A stretch of 64,000 bases of DNA from UBA8337 sp937907245. GTDB lineage: Bacteria > Pseudomonadota > Alphaproteobacteria > RS24. Both the position numbers and the translations under genes were made by a program. The notes beneath the pieces are model-generated. The model was not told the DNA's origin. It worked only from the letters and a program-made list of their open reading frames with translations, and searched no databases. This document shows, piece after piece, positions 35,953-44,886 of this stretch (positions are counted from its first letter, which is position 1; each line of letters begins with the position of its first letter). Where the stretch lies: positions 1,488,001 through 1,552,000 of the forward strand of contig OZ244774.1 in the NCBI GenBank assembly GCA_965219485.1. The letters run 5' to 3'.

Positions 35953-37298
35953 TGCGTTTTATTTTTGCCAGTCTTCTTCTCAGTGCCAGTTTAAGCTTTG
36001 GCACCGCGCATGCCACGCCGCGCTTACACGCGGTGGGCGGGCAAGCGGTGGGCGTGCAAGAGGTAAACGTGCGCGATATGTCGGCTTGGCTGGTGAGCGA
36101 GGCGAGCTTGCCGATATTTACCCTCGAGATGGCATGGCAAGGCGGAGCCGCTACCGACCCAGCCCAAAAGACCGGCCTGTCGATGCTGATGGCGCGATTG
36201 ATGAACGAGGGCGCGGGCGATATGCCTGCCAAAGCATTTCAGCAAGCGCTGGCCGATAAAGCTATTTCTTTGAGCTTTAATGCCGGTCGGGATGAGGTAA
36301 CCGGAAAATTACGGTGCTTGAAACGCTATCAAGACGCTTGCGTTCGGCTGCTAAAATTGGCCCTCACGGCGCCGCGTTTTGACCCCGAAGCCATCGCGCG
36401 CATGAAGCAAGAGCAAACCAGTTCGATATTGCGGGCCCAGCAAAGCCCCAGTGCCTTGGCAAATTCGGCCTTTATGAAACTGGCCTTTGACAAGCACCCC
36501 TATGGCCAATCTAGGGACGGCACACAAGCCACGCTGGAAGGCCTGACGCGGGATGACATTGTCGCCCATTATCAAAACACATTTGCCCGCGATAATTTAA
36601 AACTCGCCGTTGTTGGCGATATGACGCGCAGCCAAACGCGCCGCCTGATGCGCGATGTTTTTGCCGCCCTCCCCGCGCACGCTCGCTTGCCGCGTGTGGC
36701 CGACACCTTGGCCATACTTGGCCCTAAAACCAAACACATAGAAAGACGCGGGCCGCAGACCAGCGTCACCTTTGGTCATCGCGGTATTGCCTATGACGAT
36801 GAATTATTTTTCCCAGCCTTTGTGATGAATTCTATTCTTGGTGGCTCTGGCTTTTCATCTCGCCTGACCGAAGAAGTGCGCGAGGCGCGCGGGTTGGCCT
36901 ATTCGGTTTATAGCTATTTTCTGTCGCTTGAGCATAGTCATCTATGGCTTGGCTCGGTGGCCAGCGACAATAAAACGACGCAGCAAGCGCTGGATGTTAT
37001 TCGCGGTGAAATGCGCCGCATTGCCCAAGAAGGTGTCGACCTAAGCCGCCTGGAAGCCGCCAAAACCTATATGACTGGCGCCTATGCTTTGCGCTTTGAT
37101 AGCGGTGCCAAAATTGCCCAACAGCTTATCGGTGTGCAGCTTTCTGGATGGCCGATTGATTACTTTAAAACCCGCAATCAGCGCATTGAAGCTGTGCGTG
37201 TGGAGGATGTAAAAGCCGCGGCCCAACGGCTCTTGGCGGATGGATTACTGGTGGTCTCTGTCGGTGAGACGGCGGTCTCGCTTGCGAAACAGCGGTAA
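35952..37298 (+). CDS. M16 family protein, non-catalytic partner
   Basis: A 448-residue M16 homologue with a cleavable signal peptide (LLLSASLSFGTAHA). Where the first protein has HxxEH, this one has LSMLMARLMNEGAG, so zinc cannot bind. It retains the Arg-Tyr pair region in LTEEVREARGLAYSVYSYF that contributes to substrate binding in M16B heterodimers. With the upstream gene it probably forms a periplasmic or outer-membrane peptidase that may cut mistranslocated or signal peptides; the substrate is not known. A rhomboid gene follows 18 bases later. Confidence 0.92.
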   Translation: MRFIFASLLLSASLSFGTAHATPRLHAVGGQAVGVQEVNVRDMSAWLVSEASLPIFTLEMAWQGGAATDPAQKTGLSMLMARLMNEGAGDMPAKAFQQALADKAISLSFNAGRDEVTGKLRCLKRYQDACVRLLKLALTAPRFDPEAIARMKQEQTSSILRAQQSPSALANSAFMKLAFDKHPYGQSRDGTQATLEGLTRDDIVAHYQNTFARDNLKLAVVGDMTRSQTRRLMRDVFAALPAHARLPRVADTLAILGPKTKHIERRGPQTSVTFGHRGIAYDDELFFPAFVMNSILGGSGFSSRLTEEVREARGLAYSVYSYFLSLEHSHLWLGSVASDNKTTQQALDVIRGEMRRIAQEGVDLSRLEAAKTYMTGAYALRFDSGAKIAQQLIGVQLSGWPIDYFKTRNQRIEAVRVEDVKAAAQRLLADGLLVVSVGETAVSLAKQR

Positions 37299-37316
37299 AG
37301 GTTTTAGCCTCCTGCC

Positions 37317-38114
37317 ATGTTCTTTTTTCCCATCCGAGATGACAATCCTACGCGTGCGCGGCCCATAATTTCTTATCTTGTGCTGGCGCTTTGCATGAGT
37401 GTTTTCTTTTGGCAAATCTCGTTAGGCGAGACGCAACGCGAAGCCATTATGGCTTTTGGCATGGTGCCCCTGCGCCTATTTGCGCCCGAGGCTGCCTATG
37501 GCCTGCCCAGCGTTATTCCCGCTTGGATGACCCTCATCAGCTCCATGTTTCTGCATGGTGGCTTTATGCATTTAGCTGGCAATATGCTGTATCTCTGGAT
37601 TTTTTCCGACAATGTAGAAGACAGCATTGGCCGCCGAAATTTCGTTATTTTCTATCTGCTGTGCGGCATTGCGGCGGCGCTCTCGCAAGCTTTTGTCGAT
37701 GTGCGCTCCGACATTCCAATGATCGGTGCCAGTGGCGCCATAGCGGGCGTTTTGGGCGCCTATTTGCTGCTGCATCCGCGCGCCAACATCCGCTGCTTGG
37801 TAGGGTTTTTCATTTTTTTCCGCATGATCAACGTCCCCGCTTTTTTGGTGCTAGGGGGCTGGATTGGCCTGCAATTTATGAGCCTTGGCCAAGTTGGCAA
37901 TGGCGGCGGTGTGGCCTATTGGGCTCATATCGGTGGCTTTGTGGCCGGCGCGGCGCTCATTCCCTTTTTTAAAAAACCGCATGTGAAATTATTTTCAAAG
38001 CCCGTCAGCCGAGCCTTTCAAGTGCAGGGCTTGGCCACGCATATTCCTCAAGTTGGAAAAAGCGCGCGCAAAACTAGTTCCAAAACACCGCAAGAGCACC
38101 CGTGGCAAAAATAA
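37317..38114 (+). CDS. Rhomboid-family intramembrane serine protease
   Basis: A 265-residue protein with six membrane segments. The catalytic serine is in IGASGAIAGVLGAYLLLHP near residue 142 and the histidine in AYWAHIGGFVAGA near residue 205. FLHGGFMHLAGNMLYLWIF is the conserved loop-1 to TM2 region. The last ~55 residues are cytoplasmic and basic. It may cut membrane proteins; substrate not known. It shares the transcription unit with the M16 pair by spacing. Confidence 0.9.
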   Translation: MFFFPIRDDNPTRARPIISYLVLALCMSVFFWQISLGETQREAIMAFGMVPLRLFAPEAAYGLPSVIPAWMTLISSMFLHGGFMHLAGNMLYLWIFSDNVEDSIGRRNFVIFYLLCGIAAALSQAFVDVRSDIPMIGASGAIAGVLGAYLLLHPRANIRCLVGFFIFFRMINVPAFLVLGGWIGLQFMSLGQVGNGGGVAYWAHIGGFVAGAALIPFFKKPHVKLFSKPVSRAFQVQGLATHIPQVGKSARKTSSKTPQEHPWQK

Positions 38115-38207
38115 CGCACCGAGCTATAGCTCTCAAATGCGGCTAAAAACGGCGCCATCTAATGGTATGCTTCGGCTTGCTTTGCGGGTTTGTTTTAGGG
38201 ATTTATT

Positions 38208-39035
38208 GTGCGGTTTTTGTTGCGTTTACAAAACTATCTACTGCCCCTCGCCGTCTTATTATTGGGCGTGGCCCTGCAATTGGGGCAACCTTATCCTGTC
38301 GAATTTATACGCAACCTTGTGTTCGATCAATACAATCGTTGGCAGCCGCGCGTCGAAACCAATGATTTGGTCGTCTTCGTGGATATTGATGAAGCCAGCT
38401 TAAAAGCCATTGGCCAGTTTCCATGGCCGCGCAGCGTGTTTGCCGAATTGGTGCGCAATATGAGCGAAGATGGAAGCGCTGCCATTGCTTTCGATGTTTT
38501 ATTCACCGAGCCCGACCGCACGACCCCCAGTGAAATCCTGCCCGTTTGGAACATGTTACGCCGCGGGGGAGATGCGCAAACTTGGGCCAATTTGCAGGCC
38601 GATATTAAGGCGCAAATTTCTAGCCCAGACGTGGACATTGGTGGCATACAGGTTCAAGCGCTCGAAATTCCGCACCCAGGCGGGGCCCACGCCCTAAAGG
38701 CTAAGGCCGGCGGCAAATCTTTCGTTTATGCCACGGACACGGAGCATAGTATCGGCGAGCCAAATCAATCGCTAATCGAGTTTTTGCGCAATGCCGACAT
38801 GTCAGTATATGACTGCAGTTTTGACGATGGTGAATTTGAGCGGCGCCGCGGCTGGGGGCATTCGACGTGGCAAGAGGGCCTGCGTTTGGCCGAGGCCGCA
38901 GAAGTTAAAAAATTTGGTATTTTTCACCACGAACCCGAGCGCAGCGATGCGGCATTAACCGATATTGAAACCCGCGCGCAAGCGATTTTGCCACATAGCT
39001 TTGTGACGCGCGATTATTTGCATATGGAGGTTTAA
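38208..39035 (+). CDS. CHASE2 / metallo-beta-lactamase chimera (probable deletion fusion)
   Basis: A 275-residue ORF from GTG (with AGGGA upstream). Residues 1–~130 are a membrane helix plus the start of an extracytoplasmic CHASE2 sensor (VVFVDIDEASLKAIGQFPWP, FDVLFTEPDRT). Residues ~145–275 are the C-terminal half of an MBL-fold hydrolase (PHPGGAHA, FVYATDTEHS, YDCSFDDGEF, WGHSTWQEG, FGIFHHEPERSD). The zinc motif HxHxDH of the N-terminal MBL half is absent, and no cyclase or kinase output follows the CHASE2 part. Topology would put an incomplete hydrolase outside the membrane. The joint lies near 38640. Most likely a remnant formed by deletion between two genes. Confidence 0.75.
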   Translation: MRFLLRLQNYLLPLAVLLLGVALQLGQPYPVEFIRNLVFDQYNRWQPRVETNDLVVFVDIDEASLKAIGQFPWPRSVFAELVRNMSEDGSAAIAFDVLFTEPDRTTPSEILPVWNMLRRGGDAQTWANLQADIKAQISSPDVDIGGIQVQALEIPHPGGAHALKAKAGGKSFVYATDTEHSIGEPNQSLIEFLRNADMSVYDCSFDDGEFERRRGWGHSTWQEGLRLAEAAEVKKFGIFHHEPERSDAALTDIETRAQAILPHSFVTRDYLHMEV

Positions 39036-39093
39036 CTTTAGGCGTGAGAATCAGCGCGAATTCGCTTAGTTTGAAAGAACAGGAGCCGGACTT

Positions 39094-39792
39094 ATGGATT
39101 TCGATCGAATTAGCAGAATCATTGCCCGCATGATGGAAGAAAATGGCGCGATATACGCAGCCGGCGGCCTAGCTGTTTTGGCCCTGTTTATGTTGATTAT
39201 AATCTCACGCTCTAGCAAAACTAACGCTGTGGCCCCCGCCGCTCCAATGCGCGACCCCATGGCCGAGACAAAAGCACCAAGCCCCGAAACTGTAATCGAT
39301 GACGATATCAATATGACGATGGAGCTAGACGGCGATATGGATATGACTGTGGATATAAACCAAGGCACGAAAGAGAAAGAAGAAAAGGTGGATACCGCCG
39401 CAACCGTGGCTTTCGAATTAGACACCTCCCCACCCGACGAAAGACCCAATATGCCTATCGGGGATGATTTAGATAATGTGAACACTCGGGACGGTATTAC
39501 CATTCCCAAAGTAGTCCAGGCTCCGCCGCCGCATAAATCTCGTTTTTTCAGCGCCTCTTGGCTGCACAAAGAAACCAAACCCGTGGCGACATCGCCCGCT
39601 GCCGAAGCCTCGCAGATGGGCCATCAACCGACGCCCGAAGACAGCAAAATGCGTGCCGCCGCCGCCGAATGCGCTCGACTGGCCGAGATTGAGCGAAAGC
39701 TCATGGCTTTGCGCGAGTTGTATGAAGCCGGCCTTATTGCCCCTGAAATTTATGTCCTTAAGGCGCGAGAATTCGCAGCCCAAGTTGGATAA
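39094..39792 (+). CDS. Single-pass membrane protein with C-terminal SHOCT motif
   Basis: A 232-residue protein not recognised as a named family. A short N-terminus is followed by one membrane helix (residues ~22–42, YAAGGLAVLALFMLIIIS). Residues 50–190 are acidic, low in complexity and Met/Asp rich near residue 70 (DMDMTVD). The end, IERKLMALRELYEAGLIAPEIYVLKAREF, is a SHOCT-like two-helix motif, which often occurs in oligomeric membrane-associated proteins. AGGAG ribosome site. Lies directly before a pseudopilin gene, with an 8-base overlap if the TTG start is right. Confidence 0.7.
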   Translation: MDFDRISRIIARMMEENGAIYAAGGLAVLALFMLIIISRSSKTNAVAPAAPMRDPMAETKAPSPETVIDDDINMTMELDGDMDMTVDINQGTKEKEEKVDTAATVAFELDTSPPDERPNMPIGDDLDNVNTRDGITIPKVVQAPPPHKSRFFSASWLHKETKPVATSPAAEASQMGHQPTPEDSKMRAAAAECARLAEIERKLMALRELYEAGLIAPEIYVLKAREFAAQVG

Positions 39793-40390
39793 GCTGACCC
39801 CGCCCGCATCGTCGACGCATCGCCATAAGAATGCGAACGCCACCGCAGGGTTTTCCCTCACCGAGCTTACCACCACGGTTGCCATTATTGGCATTATCAC
39901 CGCAGCCCTAATCGCTGTGATGAATAATCTGAACACCCAAAGCGAGCGTATGAACACACAGACCCGCTTGCTGGCGAGCGGCGCCCAAGTGTTTAAAATG
40001 CTGGAACCCTGGTCTGGCTTGGCTGGCGACCTGCAAAGAGCGAGCGCCTTGCCGGAGGCCAGCGCTTTGTCCATTCCGGGCGCAGGCCAAATAAACATCT
40101 GCGTCGATAAATCTGCTAGCCAACGCGAGTTACGCCAGTTTCGGGTAGACGCAAAACGCTTGCAAACCCGCACCCGTATCGACGCCAATTGCACCCCAGA
40201 CAGTGGCGACACAGGTTGGGAAACCCTAACCGAGCAAGTCATTGGCGGATTAACCTTTACCCGTGCTAGCGGGAGTCCCTATTCTTTGGATGTTGTTTTG
40301 GAGCTGGAGCGTATCGTGCCCGGCACAGATGAAATTGCGGCCATGAAAATGCGAAAACGTCTCAATCTATTTTCCATGACCCGATATTAG
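39785..40390 (+). CDS. Prepilin-type protein (minor pilin/pseudopilin)
   Basis: The frame contains the type IV prepilin signal: GFSLTELTTTVAIIGIITAAL, preceded by a basic segment (THRHKNANATA). Cleavage is expected after Gly and the Glu at +5 is present. The mature part has two cysteines (NICVDKS and ANCTPDS), likely a disulfide, and ends KRLNLFSMTRY. The start is uncertain: TTG 39785 (201 residues) overlaps the previous stop; an ATG lies at 39752. No good ribosome site supports either. Likely a PilW/GspJ-like minor subunit that helps start fibre assembly; processed by the prepilin peptidase at 41039. Confidence 0.7.
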   Translation: MDKLTPPASSTHRHKNANATAGFSLTELTTTVAIIGIITAALIAVMNNLNTQSERMNTQTRLLASGAQVFKMLEPWSGLAGDLQRASALPEASALSIPGAGQINICVDKSASQRELRQFRVDAKRLQTRTRIDANCTPDSGDTGWETLTEQVIGGLTFTRASGSPYSLDVVLELERIVPGTDEIAAMKMRKRLNLFSMTRY

Positions 40391-40401
40391 GAGCGGATGC
40401 T

Positions 40402-40572
40402 TTGAAACCCAAGGCCCTAGCTAATAAGCGGCTTGCCTACCCCGCCAAGGCGCAGGACCCGTCTCAAGCTTACTTACCTAAGCTGGCGATGGGCACCAGC
40501 TCCCATTTTACTTTGGCCTTCTCGGGGCCCCACTGGGTCGTACGTCAGAAATTTTACCAATGGCATCGGTAA
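40402..40572 (+). other. Possible truncated gene start after the pseudopilin
   Basis: AGGAG, eight bases before a TTG at 40402, opens a 56-codon frame (M/LKPKALANKRLAYPAKAQDP…) ending at a TAA. It follows the pseudopilin by 11 bases, as the next gene of a pilin operon would. The frame runs into the 3' end of the opposite-strand PopZ-like gene. The product matches nothing I recognise. It may be the stub of a gene cut by rearrangement, or chance. Confidence 0.25.
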
Positions 40573-40918
40573 TCACTTCCCGCGCGATATTGGCGAGATT
40601 GCGGTTAATCCACTCTTCGATAAGCGGTCGCGTGACATCTGCCACGGCTTGGCGAATGGTCTCGCGCGAGCGGCCGGTGTCAAACACACTCGAATAACGC
40701 AGGAACTCGGCCCGCAAGGCTACCGTGGCTTCCTGCGTAATGGCGACATCTAGCCCTTGTATATAATGCTGCAAATCACTGTCTGACATGCGCGAGCTTT
40801 GTTCCGCATCCTGTTCGCGGTCGCGTTTTTCCAAATCGGCTTCCAAGCTGGCTTCGGCTTGGCGCACATAATCTTGAATGGCGCGCTTATAGTCATCTTC
40901 GGTGCGTAGTGTGTTCAT
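40508..40918 (-). CDS. DUF2497/PopZ-like protein
   Basis: A 136-residue, strongly helical, charged protein. Its C-terminal segment VADVTRPLIEEWINRNLANI then AREVITDAIGKIS parallels the conserved PopZ (DUF2497) end, consensus 'LLRPxLKEWLDxNLPxIVExxVxxEIxRI'. PopZ forms the polar organising network in Caulobacter through this region. The N-terminal motif of most DUF2497 proteins (SMEDILASIRRII) is not seen; residues 1–45 are instead a charged helix. It could bring the pilus machine to the pole, but this is only suggested by position between pilus genes. Family call is from pattern matching by eye. Confidence 0.5.
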   Translation of the reverse strand: MNTLRTEDDYKRAIQDYVRQAEASLEADLEKRDREQDAEQSSRMSDSDLQHYIQGLDVAITQEATVALRAEFLRYSSVFDTGRSRETIRQAVADVTRPLIEEWINRNLANIAREVITDAIGKISDVRPSGAPRRPK

Positions 40919-41038
40919 TGCCCAAACCTCTACTGGCGGAACGCGTCTAGCGGCGGCTCCAAAACGAATCTATTTCCAGGTTTGAGTATAAAGGCTGTTG
41001 CAACACAATTGACGCAAAATCGGTGGATGAAACCAAAC

Positions 41039-41806
41039 TTACAGCAATGTTTGCAATGCCTGTGGTGCAAATATCAGCCAAAACAGTGCCATCGGCGTTA
41101 AAAAGCAGCCAAATGGCACTTGAGCGGGTGCCTCGCGGCTATTTTGCAACCGGTGAAACAATATGGCGCCAATACCAATCACCGCCCCGCTAAGACTGGC
41201 GGAGACTAAAATTGGTAATAGGCTGACAGGGCCTAGCCACGCCCCGAGCATTGCCATGAGGTTCACATCGCCACGACCCATGCCATCGTGCCCGCGCCAC
41301 AGCTTATAGGTAAAATTAATACTAAAAATAAGCGCCGCGCCAGCCATGCTGCCAATCAACGACGTTTGGATATCTGGCAAACCCGGCGCGCCGATGAGCG
41401 CCAGGAAAACCCCCAAACCCAAACCGCCAAGGCTCGTCCAATCTGGGATAATAAAATCATCCATATCGGTAAGAAAAATCACCACCATCAAGACCATAAA
41501 AGGAATAAAAGCCAAAAACACCGGCATGGAAAGATGCTGCCAAGCCACAATCATCAACGCAGCCATCGCAAGTTCTACAAAAATATACCGCGCAGGCAGG
41601 CGTTGTTGGCAGCAGGCCGTTTGACCGCCATGGCTCAAATAGCCGATAATCGGCAAGTTCTGCCAAAAGCGTAATTTTGTCTGGCAATGGAAACAAGCCG
41701 AAGGTTCGCGCACCCAGTCACGGCCGTCCAGACTTCGCAAAGCCGCAACATTGGCAAAACTACCAAGACAGGCGCCAAGGACCCCAACAAGAAAAACCAT
41801 AACCAT
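41039..41806 (-). CDS. pilD: Prepilin peptidase (type IV leader peptidase)
   Basis: The frame is open from 41938, but the family start is MVMVFLVGVLGACLGSFANVAA at about 41806, giving ~255 residues. The cytoplasmic zinc-binding loop has CFHCQTKL and a later CC pair (TACCQQR). The catalytic aspartates are in FLTDMDDFIIPD and GMGRGDVNLMAMLGAWLG, the GxGD motif of A24 aspartic proteases. Six to seven membrane segments follow. It cleaves and N-methylates prepilins such as the proteins at 39785 and 44909. Divergent from pilT, 145 bases away. Confidence 0.88.
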   Translation of the reverse strand: MVMVFLVGVLGACLGSFANVAALRSLDGRDWVREPSACFHCQTKLRFWQNLPIIGYLSHGGQTACCQQRLPARYIFVELAMAALMIVAWQHLSMPVFLAFIPFMVLMVVIFLTDMDDFIIPDWTSLGGLGLGVFLALIGAPGLPDIQTSLIGSMAGAALIFSINFTYKLWRGHDGMGRGDVNLMAMLGAWLGPVSLLPILVSASLSGAVIGIGAILFHRLQNSREAPAQVPFGCFLTPMALFWLIFAPQALQTLL

Positions 41807-41950
41807 AATATATCCGCAACAGCCGCGCCGAATTCTGGTTCTGGCGCTGGCAAACAATTTGTCAGGCCAGTATAAAGCGTGGGAGTGCAACTTGTAATGC
41901 ATATTGTGTAATTCACTTGCGTCAGCAAGCAAGACCAAAGGTCAAAGCAT

Positions 41951-43004
41951 ATGTCAGACTCAATTCCACCGCCCCATACCGAAGCCTATAAGACAGATAA
42001 TCCGATTTATGGCTATCTCGACACTTTGCCAAAAGAGTATCGCATTTCAGATTTTCATATGCGCTCGGGAAGTGACTTAGCCATCCGCACCAATTGTATT
42101 TAAAGTGCTGGAAGGCTATCCGATCACCCATAATTTGCTCGATGACATTTTTCGGGCTGAATTATCGGAAGAAGACTACGAGCGGTTTTGCGAGACCAAC
42201 GATATCGACTTCGCGATGACCGTGCGCGGTGCGCGCTTTCGGGCCAATGGCTATCATACGCTAAAAGGCTGGGCGCTGATTATGCGTACCATTGTGACTG
42301 AAGTTCCCAATATCGACCAATTGGGATTGCCGGCCGCTGTGCATAATATTTTGAAAGAAAAAAAAGGCATGGTGCTGGTAACCGGGGCCACGGGCTCGGG
42401 CAAATCGACCTCTTTGGCCGCCTTGATCAATAAGATTAACCGCGAGCGCAAAGAGCATATTATTACCATCGAAGACCCAGTGGAATTTGTGCATACAGAA
42501 AATAATTCAATTATTTCTCAGCGCGAAGTTGGCCGTGACACCGTAAGTTTTGCCTCTGCCTTGAAGGGGGCTTTGCGCGAAGACCCAGATATTATTCTGC
42601 TCGGGGAGATGCGCGATTATGAGACTATTTCTTTGGCGCTTACCGCGGCCGAGACGGGTCATTTGGTGTTTGGTACTTTGCATACCTCTGGCGCGGCCGA
42701 GACAATCAACCGTATCATCGATGCTTTTCCTGCCGACGAGCAACCCCAAGCGCGCTCGATGGTGGCCTCTTCCTTACAATTGGTCATGACGCAGCAATTG
42801 CTGAAGCGCAAAGGTGGCGGACGTATCGACGCCTTTGAAGTCATGGTCTGTGTGCCTGCGATTCGCAATCTTATTCGTGAAGATAAAATTCCTCAAATTG
42901 CCACCGTTATGCAAACCGGCGCGCAATTCGGCATGATTACGATGGAAAAATATGTCGATGAGCTGGAAAAGCAGGATTTAATTATTATTGAAGACGATGA
43001 CTAG
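41951..43004 (+). pseudogene. pilT: Twitching motility ATPase PilT, interrupted by a frameshift
   Basis: A first frame, 41951–42103, encodes 50 residues (ending FHMRSGSDLAIRTNCI-stop) that match the PilT N-terminus. A second frame from about 42081 to 43004 encodes the rest: Walker A GATGSGKST, Asp box TIEDPVEFVH, Walker B DPDIILLGEMRDYETI, and the His box GHLVFGTLHTSGAAETINRI. A shift of +1 within 42081–42100 joins them. PilT powers pilus retraction. Either the gene is broken, or there is a sequencing error in the run AATTGTATTTAAA, or ribosomes shift frame there; the first two are likelier. The 3' end carries tandem repeats. Confidence 0.85.
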
Positions 43005-43057
43005 AAATAGATGATTAGAAATAGAAGACGGAGATAGAAGACTTAAAATAGATGACT
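42996..43057. repeat. Degenerate 13–14-bp tandem repeat at the pilT 3' end
   Basis: Four and a half units of the type GATGACTAGAAATA, varying to GAAGACTTAAAATA. The first unit encodes the last Asp codons and stop of pilT; later units each carry a TAG or TAA in the pilT frame region. It looks like local duplication of the gene end. Confidence 0.75.
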
Positions 43058-43070
43058 GGGCCTCCGCGCG

Positions 43071-44840
43071 TTACCGCTCGCCTTGTAACGCATGACGATA
43101 TTTATCGGCCTGGTCGGGCTGCCACTTTTCTACTTTTGCTATCAACGCCTCCATAGCCGCCAAATTACCAGCGGCAGCATAGGCTCGAAAAGCCAAATCC
43201 CAAACGGGGGGAGACGCGTAAAACGGCAAGACGTTTTTCTCAAGCAACCCAATAGCCAGCCCGCGCAAAATATCGACACGCTTTTCGTCCAGCGCGCTAC
43301 TAACCAAAACTAAATCTGTCATCGCGCGCATGCGTTTTCCAATCAGCGGGTGCGATAGGTCAGGGCTTTGGTAGCGTTCTTCCACATAGCGATCTAAGGG
43401 CAGACGCGTCGCCGCATCGAAACGCTGACTGGCACTCGACACCAACATTAATAAAGACGCGATATGAAAAACGAGCGCCACACAAGCCCCAGCCAGAGCG
43501 CCATAAATGACCTTGGCCAGTGCTGGCTTTTGCAAGCGCTTAAGTCTGTCGGGTCTGTCGGGTCTGCCTAATCCCGCAGCCAATAATATCGCCAGTAAAA
43601 AATAATGCCCACCCGATCCAATGTACGGATACTCTAGTTGGCTATGTAAGCCGATGGGCGCGCATAGGCCAATAATCAGCCAGCGGTTTGGGCTATGTCG
43701 GATCAACCAAAAAGCCAGAGCCCCAAGAGGCGCCAGTAAGCTAAGAAGGCCGAGAAGGCCGGCTTCGGAGAGGACGTGCATCACCAAATTGTGAGGCACG
43801 CTCACGACCCGATAGAACAGTAAGTTTTCAGCCAAACCATAGCGCGAGAAATGCTCAAGATAAGTGGCGCTAAAACTGCCGAGGCCGTGGCCGAAAAGCG
43901 GCGCCTCTAAGAACGAGCGCCAAGCGATAAACCACATCGTCCACCGCGTACGAATAGAAACACTGTCACCACTCCAGTCTGGCAATGGCACGGGCTTTTC
44001 TGGCTGCAAAGATAGCGCCAAAGAAACCCCAATATAGGCAAGCAAAAGGCTAGCGAGATAAATTAAAAATCGGCGTCGAGCGGATCTGTCGACATTGGCT
44101 TGCCAAAGGTGCAAGGCCAAAAACACCAAGCCAAGGAGCATACCCAGCACCCCGGTTTTGCTGGTCATGACGGGGTATTCCGCCGCATATAAGAAACCAA
44201 ACCCAATAATGGCAATGCGTTGCCAACGGGCCATAGGCACACAAGCTACCGCCCAAGCACTCATCACAATTAGGCTCGTCAGAAAAGAACCAAACAAATT
44301 ATATTGCCCAAATCCAGCCCAAGGTTTGACCAGAAAACTCGGCAAGGTGAAGGAAATATCAAAAAACAATACCGGGTTGGTGCTGATAAAATGGAGGAGG
44401 TATTGCGGCAAAAAGCCAGTCAGAACCACAAGCACAAAAGCGGCCCATTCGGCGTTTGAAAACGTTCTCTGCAAAAGCCCCAGGATAAAGACGGCAAAAA
44501 CCAACAACATGGCAGGCAAATATAAGTGGCCCGCCTGCACGCTCTCAAAAGAGCCCAAAATATGGATGGCCAATACGCCAAAAGCACCGGCCACGGGCAC
44601 GAAAAGCGCCCCGAGCCAAATAGGTGACCAACGCAGCTGACCTTTCCCCATAGGGCCCCACCACAAACCTAGAACAGAAGCCCCCATGGCCGCCCAAGCC
44701 AGGAGGTTGCGCGAGACATAGGTCTCGCCTAAATCGACGGAATGATAATTGAAAGCCAAGAGAAGGAGGAAGCCCGAAACCACAAGCGGCGAGCGAGAGA
44801 TAAATATCCCATCTCTGAATTTGTCTCTAACCCAATTCAT
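43071..44840 (-). CDS. O-antigen ligase/PglL-like oligosaccharyltransferase
   Basis: Start at ATG 44840 (MNWVRDKFRDGIF) after GGAGAG; 589 residues. About eleven membrane helices are followed by a ~130-residue soluble tail. The Wzy_C/O-antigen ligase loop contains FGHGLGSFSATY and PHNLVMHVLSEAGLLGLLS, and HSQLEYPYIGSGGHYFLLA resembles PglL/PilO pilin glycosylases. Its position, directly after the pilin on the same strand, supports glycosylation of PilA. A plain polysaccharide polymerase cannot be excluded. A 9-bp repeat (GTCTGTCGG, from 43544) encodes RPDRPDR. Confidence 0.75.
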   Translation of the reverse strand: MNWVRDKFRDGIFISRSPLVVSGFLLLLAFNYHSVDLGETYVSRNLLAWAAMGASVLGLWWGPMGKGQLRWSPIWLGALFVPVAGAFGVLAIHILGSFESVQAGHLYLPAMLLVFAVFILGLLQRTFSNAEWAAFVLVVLTGFLPQYLLHFISTNPVLFFDISFTLPSFLVKPWAGFGQYNLFGSFLTSLIVMSAWAVACVPMARWQRIAIIGFGFLYAAEYPVMTSKTGVLGMLLGLVFLALHLWQANVDRSARRRFLIYLASLLLAYIGVSLALSLQPEKPVPLPDWSGDSVSIRTRWTMWFIAWRSFLEAPLFGHGLGSFSATYLEHFSRYGLAENLLFYRVVSVPHNLVMHVLSEAGLLGLLSLLAPLGALAFWLIRHSPNRWLIIGLCAPIGLHSQLEYPYIGSGGHYFLLAILLAAGLGRPDRPDRLKRLQKPALAKVIYGALAGACVALVFHIASLLMLVSSASQRFDAATRLPLDRYVEERYQSPDLSHPLIGKRMRAMTDLVLVSSALDEKRVDILRGLAIGLLEKNVLPFYASPPVWDLAFRAYAAAGNLAAMEALIAKVEKWQPDQADKYRHALQGER

Positions 44841-44854
44841 GTTCAGATTCTCTC

Positions 44855-44886
44855 CAAAAAAGAGCGCCATGCAAGCACAGCGCTCT
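44855..44886 (-). terminator. Terminator/attenuator between pilA and the glycosyltransferase gene
   Basis: On the minus strand AGAGCGC and GCGCTCT enclose a 12-base loop and are followed by TTTTTT. The Shine-Dalgarno GGAGAG of the next gene begins immediately after the T-run, so the hairpin can both end pilA transcripts and lower expression of the downstream gene. Confidence 0.75.

Noticed and set aside
40433..40753. Plus-strand ORF of 106 codons
   Set aside because: Arg/Pro-rich shadow of the minus-strand DUF2497-like gene; no ribosome site.
42090..42110. Programmed frameshift in pilT
   Set aside because: The site (ATT TAA A) has a stop in the first frame but lacks a good slippery codon or an upstream Shine-Dalgarno-like stimulator as in prfB; a mutation or error is more likely.
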